From assembly GCA_041748075.1 (NCBI GenBank), contig JBGTDX010000151.1, positions 1-18,454 on the forward strand: a stretch of 18,454 nucleotides of DNA, read 5' to 3'. Under the pieces are notes generated by a model. It had not been told where the DNA came from, did not search any database, and saw nothing but the letters and a program-made list of their open reading frames with translations. The position numbers and the translations under genes were made by a program. Position 1 is the first letter of the stretch; each line of letters begins with the position of its first letter. The stretch is from JBGSYJ01 sp041748075. GTDB taxonomy: Bacteria > Acidobacteriota > Thermoanaerobaculia > Gp7-AA8. Positions 14,870-18,454 of the stretch are shown here, piece by piece.

Positions 14870-16585
14870 TTGAAACAATCCATCGCAATCCTTCTAACAC
14901 TATCGTTCCTCGCGCCCTCCGCACACGCCGTCTCGCGTCAGCCTGTCCGTGCGAAGCACGGGATGGTCGTATCCGTCAGCGAGATCGCTTCACGCGTCGG
15001 CGTGGACACACTGCAGAAGGGTGGCAACGCCGTCGATGCCGCAATCGCAGTCGGTCTCGCGCTCGCCGTGACCTGGCCGGCCGCCGGAAACATCGGAGGC
15101 GGCGGCTTCATGGTACTGCGCAAAGCAGACGGCACGGCGGAAGTGATCGACTATCGCGAGCGCGCTCCCCTCGCGGCAACCCGCAACATGTATCTCGACG
15201 CCGATGGCAATGTCATCCCCGACCTGTCGACTGACGGCTACAAAGCGATCGCGGTTCCTGGAACGCTTGCGGGATTCGCGCTTGCCCACGCGCGTCACGG
15301 AAAACTCGAATGGAGCCAGCTCATCGAGCCGGCGCGCAAACTAGCTGCGGAGGGCTTTGGCGTCTCGTGGCATCTCGAGCGGACCCTCAACAGCACGACT
15401 TCCGTTCCTCGGCTCGCGCAGTTTCCCGAGAGCCGGCGCATCTTTCTCAGGAATGGCGACCGCTACAGAGAAGGCGATCTGTTCCGGCAGCCCGAGCTCG
15501 CGGCGACGCTGCAACGGATCAGGGACAAGGGCGCCAGCGACTTCTACACGGGCGAAACTGCGCGGCTACTCCTCGAGGACATCCAGCGGGGCGGAGGCAT
15601 CGTCACGGCCGAGGATCTCCGGCAGTACGAGCCGACGATCCGGCAGCCGCTGCGTGGTACCTATCGTGGCCGGGAGATTCTCACCATGCCACCGCCCTCC
15701 TCGGGTGGAGCCGTTCTCATCGAGATGCTCAACATGCTCGAGACGCACGATGTGGCGAAACTTGGACATGGGAGCGCAGACGCTCTCCATCTGCTCGTCG
15801 AGACGATGCGCCGCGCATTCGCCGACCGCGCCGCATACATGGCCGACACCGATTTCGTCGAAGCGCCCATCGAAGGGCTGATCACAAAGGAGTACGCAAG
15901 GCAACGCGTCAAAACGATCAACCTCAAGAAAGCCTCGCCGAGCAGCAAAGTCCGGGAAGGGATACCGCCCGGGCACGAATCGCCAGACACGACACACTTC
16001 ACCGTCATCGATCGCGAAGGCAACGTCGTGTCGAACACCTACACACTCAACGAGAGCTTCGGCTCGGCCGTCACCGCGAGGGGAACCGGGATTCTTCTGA
16101 ACAACCTGATGGACGACTTCACGTCCAAGCCGGGCGTGCCGAATGCGTATGGTCTGATCCAATCGGACGCCAATGCGATCGAGCCGCGCAAGCGTCCCCT
16201 TTCCGCCATGACTCCGACGATCGTTCTCGAAGACGGCGAGCTGCTCATGACCGTCGGAAGTCCCGGAGGTCCGGCGATCATCAACTCGGTTCTCCAGGTG
16301 ATCGTCAATGTGATCGATCACGGCATGAACGCGCAGGAAGCCGTCGAAGCGCCTCGTGTACACCACCAGTGGCTTCCGGATGTCATCTCGTGGGACGCGG
16401 GAGGAATCAATCCCGACACGCGTGTCATCCTCGAGAACCGCGGCTTCCTGTTCAAAGAAGTCCCGGGCTACTCGTTCGGCGAGAATTTTATCGGCGATAC
16501 GCAGGTGATCATGATCGAGAGGGAGTCCGGCATGAGGCTGGGGGCGGCAGATCCACGAAGGGGCGGGGTGGCGGTGGGATATTAG
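14870..16585 (+). CDS. ggt: Gamma-glutamyltransferase (gamma-glutamyltranspeptidase), exported
   Basis: I place the start at TTG 14870, which has GGGAGA four bases upstream and gives a tidy signal peptide (MKQSIAILLTLSFLAPSAHA). ATG 14828 and ATG 14831 in frame are alternatives, but they lack a ribosome site and lie just past the repeat. The 571-residue product is normal for the family. It shows GGNAVDAAIA, GNIGGGGFMVLR, the glutamyl-binding Arg in DYRERAP (R98), the processing and nucleophile site PDTTHFTVID (T374), TLNESFGSAV, GILLNNLMDDF and SPGGPAI. The precursor should cut itself before T374 into large and small subunits in the periplasm. The reaction is hydrolysis or transfer of the gamma-glutamyl group of glutathione and similar peptides. 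It fits with the peptidases on either side. Confidence 0.95.
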   Translation: MKQSIAILLTLSFLAPSAHAVSRQPVRAKHGMVVSVSEIASRVGVDTLQKGGNAVDAAIAVGLALAVTWPAAGNIGGGGFMVLRKADGTAEVIDYRERAPLAATRNMYLDADGNVIPDLSTDGYKAIAVPGTLAGFALAHARHGKLEWSQLIEPARKLAAEGFGVSWHLERTLNSTTSVPRLAQFPESRRIFLRNGDRYREGDLFRQPELAATLQRIRDKGASDFYTGETARLLLEDIQRGGGIVTAEDLRQYEPTIRQPLRGTYRGREILTMPPPSSGGAVLIEMLNMLETHDVAKLGHGSADALHLLVETMRRAFADRAAYMADTDFVEAPIEGLITKEYARQRVKTINLKKASPSSKVREGIPPGHESPDTTHFTVIDREGNVVSNTYTLNESFGSAVTARGTGILLNNLMDDFTSKPGVPNAYGLIQSDANAIEPRKRPLSAMTPTIVLEDGELLMTVGSPGGPAIINSVLQVIVNVIDHGMNAQEAVEAPRVHHQWLPDVISWDAGGINPDTRVILENRGFLFKEVPGYSFGENFIGDTQVIMIERESGMRLGAADPRRGGVAVGY

Positions 16586-16590
16586 TAGAG

Positions 16591-16625
16591 TGAAGAGTGA
16601 AGGGTGAAGAGTGAAGGGTGAAGGG
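16591..16625. repeat. Direct tandem array of five TGAAGRG heptamers
   Basis: Five head-to-tail 7-bp units (TGAAGAG, TGAAGGG, TGAAGAG, TGAAGGG, TGAAGGG) begin five bases after the GGT stop. Unlike the other heptamer loci it has no inverted partner nearby. Confidence 0.9.
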
Positions 16626-16654
16626 TGCCCTGATCGCGCAGCCTCGGCCTAAGA

Positions 16655-16749
16655 CAATGTTGAATGTTGAAATTGTGAATTTTGAATGTTGAATTGGGAA
16701 CCGGTCTTCATTCAGCATTCAACATTCACAATTTCAACATTCAACATTG
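16655..16749. repeat. AT-rich near-perfect inverted repeat made of TGTTGAA heptamers
   Basis: The left arm starts at 16655 (CAATGTTGAATG) and the right arm ends at 16749 (CATTCAACATTG). The outer 26 bp pair perfectly and about 14 further bp pair with two mismatches, around a loop of about 13 nt. Units are TGTTGAA and close variants. It is strikingly AT-rich for this genome. It separates GGT from the M20 gene and could form a strong hairpin in the transcript. Confidence 0.9.
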
Positions 16750-16784
16750 CTTTCTTCGAGGGCGACCTCGCGACTCAATTCGCA

Positions 16785-16790
16785 TAGAAT
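16785..16790 (+). promoter_or_regulatory. Possible -10 element of the M20 gene
   Basis: TAGAAT in the context CATAGAATGCG matches a -10 hexamer at five of six positions, about 65 nt before ATG 16855. No good -35 is seen at the right distance. Confidence 0.25.
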
Positions 16791-16854
16791 GCGCTGGCAC
16801 GCTCCGGCAGGAATCCTGCACAGAACCGTCCAAAAAAACAATCCAGGAGAATTG

Positions 16855-18240
16855 ATGCCGAAGAAGAAAACCACCACGTCACCGTCCGATGCGCACCGCA
16901 GGGAATTCGAGTCTCTCCTCAAGGAGTTCGTCGACATCCCGACGGTATCGGCGGAACCGGAGAGGCGTGGAGACATCGATCGTGCCGCGCAGCTCGCGGC
17001 CTCCACCATCGAGCGCTTCGGAGGGAAGGCGAGCATTCTCCCCACACTCGGTAACCCGATCGTTCACGGTACCTTCGATCAGGGAGGCGATCTGCCGACG
17101 CTCACCGTCTACAACCACCTCGATGTCCAGCCGGCATCGCAGGAGACTGAACCCTGGGACCACGATCCGTTCGACATGAAGGTCGTCGGTGACCGCTACC
17201 TCGGACGCGGTACGACCGATGACAAGGGACCGGCCCTCAGCGCCCTTTTCGGAATTCGCGAAGCGCGGAAGGCCGGCACGCCGATCAATCTCCGGATTCT
17301 GTGGGAGTTCGAAGAGGAGATCGGCTCGCCGAACTTCGCGGCTGGAATCAAGGCAGCCGGCGACAAGGTAGCGACGGACTCGGTGCTCGTTTCCGACACG
17401 ATCTGGGTTTCACGCGAACGGCCTGCCTGTCCCGCAGGGCTCCGCGGCCTTCAGGGTTTCGTCCTCACCCTGGAGACCGGCGAGACGGAGCAGCACTCCG
17501 GCGTCACAGGCGGCGCAGCGCGGAATCCCCTTGGCGAGTTGATGAAGCTCGCAACCGAGATGCACGACGCGACGAGCGGTAAAGTGAAGATCAAGGGCTT
17601 CTACGACGATGTCGAAAAGCCGACGCGCTGGGAGCTCGAAGAGTTCCGCCAGTCCGGCTTCTCGGTGAAGCAGTTCAAGAAGGATCACGCATTCAAGTCG
17701 ATTCGCACCGAAGATCCCATCGAGATCATGAACCGGATCTGGGCCCTGCCGACGATGGAAGTCCACGGGCTGGTTGGCGGCTACATCGGACCGGGCCTCA
17801 AGACGATCATTCCCCCGCGCGGCGAGTTAAAAATCACCTGCCGTCTGGTTCCGAACCAGAATCCCGACAAGATTGCACGGCTCGTGAAGGACTTCGTCAA
17901 AACGAAGAACCCCGACGTGAAGGTACAGACCCACGAGCGGATGCATCCATACAAAGCACCGACCGAAGGAGCATTCCCCGATGCAGTGCGCGAGGCGATG
18001 GAGTACGCATTCGGGACCGAACCGGTTTTCGTGCGCGAGGGAGGCTCGATCGGAGCTGTGATCTCGATTGAGAAAATTTTGAAAGTGCCCGTGCTCTTTC
18101 TCGGCCTTTCGCTGCCGGAGCATGGGTACCACGCTCCGAACGAACGGTTCGACTGGCAGCAGGCCGCGGGCGGCATGGTGGCCTTCGCGCGATACTTCGA
18201 GCTGGTTGCGAAGATGCCGAGGGCGAAGGGGAAGAGCTAG
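16855..18240 (+). CDS. M20-family metallodipeptidase (CNDP/DapE-like)
   Basis: The 461-residue product starts at ATG 16855, which has AGGAGA in front. The frame is open for 36 codons further upstream, but that part begins within the repeat and is not protein-like. No signal peptide is present, so the enzyme is probably cytosolic. The M20 two-zinc centre is complete: H88 (VYNHLDVQP), bridging D122 (GRGTTDDKGP), general base E154 and ligand E155 (FEEEIGS), D181 (VSDTIW) and H426 (EHGYHAPNE). A dimerisation domain is inserted at about 195-320. Members hydrolyse dipeptides or N-acyl amino acids; this type is closest to carnosinase-like dipeptidases, but the substrate is not predictable. With the exported peptidase and GGT genes it would complete peptide use. 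A strong hairpin follows at 18269-18296. Confidence 0.92.
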   Translation: MPKKKTTTSPSDAHRREFESLLKEFVDIPTVSAEPERRGDIDRAAQLAASTIERFGGKASILPTLGNPIVHGTFDQGGDLPTLTVYNHLDVQPASQETEPWDHDPFDMKVVGDRYLGRGTTDDKGPALSALFGIREARKAGTPINLRILWEFEEEIGSPNFAAGIKAAGDKVATDSVLVSDTIWVSRERPACPAGLRGLQGFVLTLETGETEQHSGVTGGAARNPLGELMKLATEMHDATSGKVKIKGFYDDVEKPTRWELEEFRQSGFSVKQFKKDHAFKSIRTEDPIEIMNRIWALPTMEVHGLVGGYIGPGLKTIIPPRGELKITCRLVPNQNPDKIARLVKDFVKTKNPDVKVQTHERMHPYKAPTEGAFPDAVREAMEYAFGTEPVFVREGGSIGAVISIEKILKVPVLFLGLSLPEHGYHAPNERFDWQQAAGGMVAFARYFELVAKMPRAKGKS

Positions 18241-18268
18241 GGTCGAGGGGTCCCGCGGCGCGTGCTTC

Positions 18269-18296
18269 CCCTCTCCCCGCGAAGTCGGGGAGAGGG
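18269..18296 (+). terminator. Strong hairpin after the M20 gene
   Basis: CCCTCTCCCCG and CGGGGAGAGGG form a perfect 11-bp stem with a 6-nt loop, 28 nt after the stop. It is followed by TTAACTT, which is only a weak T-tract. Either a terminator or another dispersed hairpin. Confidence 0.55.
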
Positions 18297-18311
18297 TTAA
18301 CTTGGCGAGAC

Positions 18312-18454
18312 ATGAACCAAGTGTCATCCCGAGCAAGCGCGGGTGGGTGGGAGGGGCGAGGGATCTCCGGCGATAGTACATTCGTGATCAGAAAGGGCAC
18401 AGAGTGGTGACGGGACGATAGGCAGCTATGTACCATCGCCGGAGATCCCTCGCC
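18312..18454. repeat. Palindromic element C (cut by the window end)
   Basis: It starts ATGAACCAAGTGTCATCCCG and continues with GGGAGGGGCGAGGGA. Two 26-bp arms at 18355-18380 and 18429-18454 differ at a single base (GATAGTACA versus GATGGTACA). A 48-nt loop contains GAGTGGTGACG, similar to GAGAGTGACGTG in element B. The bases just before it (GGCGAGACATGAACC) match the left flank of element A (GGCGAGAAATGAACC). The right end lies outside the window. Confidence 0.85.

Noticed and set aside
15310..16593. 427-codon plus-strand frame overlapping GGT
   Set aside because: It is a +1-frame shadow of GGT, very rich in Arg and Ser, with no independent start signal.

Overview
The window is GC-rich, densely coded bacterial chromosome with no tRNA, rRNA, CRISPR array, integrase or transposase that I could see. 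Strong GC codon bias, several secreted peptidases, large hybrid histidine kinases and many palindromic intergenic repeats suggest an environmental Gram-negative such as an Acidobacteriota member. That placement is an inference from gene style, not from a marker gene.

Layout, left to right. (1) 1-1335 (-) is the 5' part of a secreted protein resembling the N-terminal region of M1-type metallopeptidases; it runs off the window. (2) 1474-1848 (+) is a small exported cysteine-motif (TRASH/YHS-like) protein. (3) 1956-4519 (+) encodes two translationally coupled CPA2-type antiporter-like membrane proteins. (4) 4600-5367 (-) is an Sfp-type phosphopantetheinyl transferase. (5) 5581-11639 is a signalling block: a lone receiver, a stand-alone DnaG-type zinc-finger protein, a GGDEF protein whose receiver lacks its phospho-acceptor Asp, a membrane hybrid histidine kinase with two receivers and an HPt domain, and a SARP/BTAD regulator with its receiver at the C-terminus. 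(6) 11794-18240 (+) encodes an M14 carboxypeptidase with a C-terminal amidotransferase-like region, a gamma-glutamyltransferase and an M20 dipeptidase.

Functionally there are two themes. One is peptide and glutathione breakdown, with three or four exported or cytosolic hydrolases. The other is a phosphorelay in which the HPt of the hybrid kinase could feed the SARP-type receiver encoded just upstream on the same strand, the lone receiver, or both. The diguanylate cyclase next door has kept its catalytic and inhibitory sites but cannot be phosphorylated at the usual position.

The least expected content is intergenic. Several gaps carry hairpins built from 7-bp tandem units (1855-1936, 10334-10492, 16655-16749, plus a direct array at 16591-16625). 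Two gaps carry a different family of 150-190-bp palindromic elements with ATGAACC-like ends (14442-14590, 14628-14817, 18312 to the window end). These elements supply false N-terminal extensions to several open frames, so I moved the starts of the kinase, GGT and M20 genes inward.
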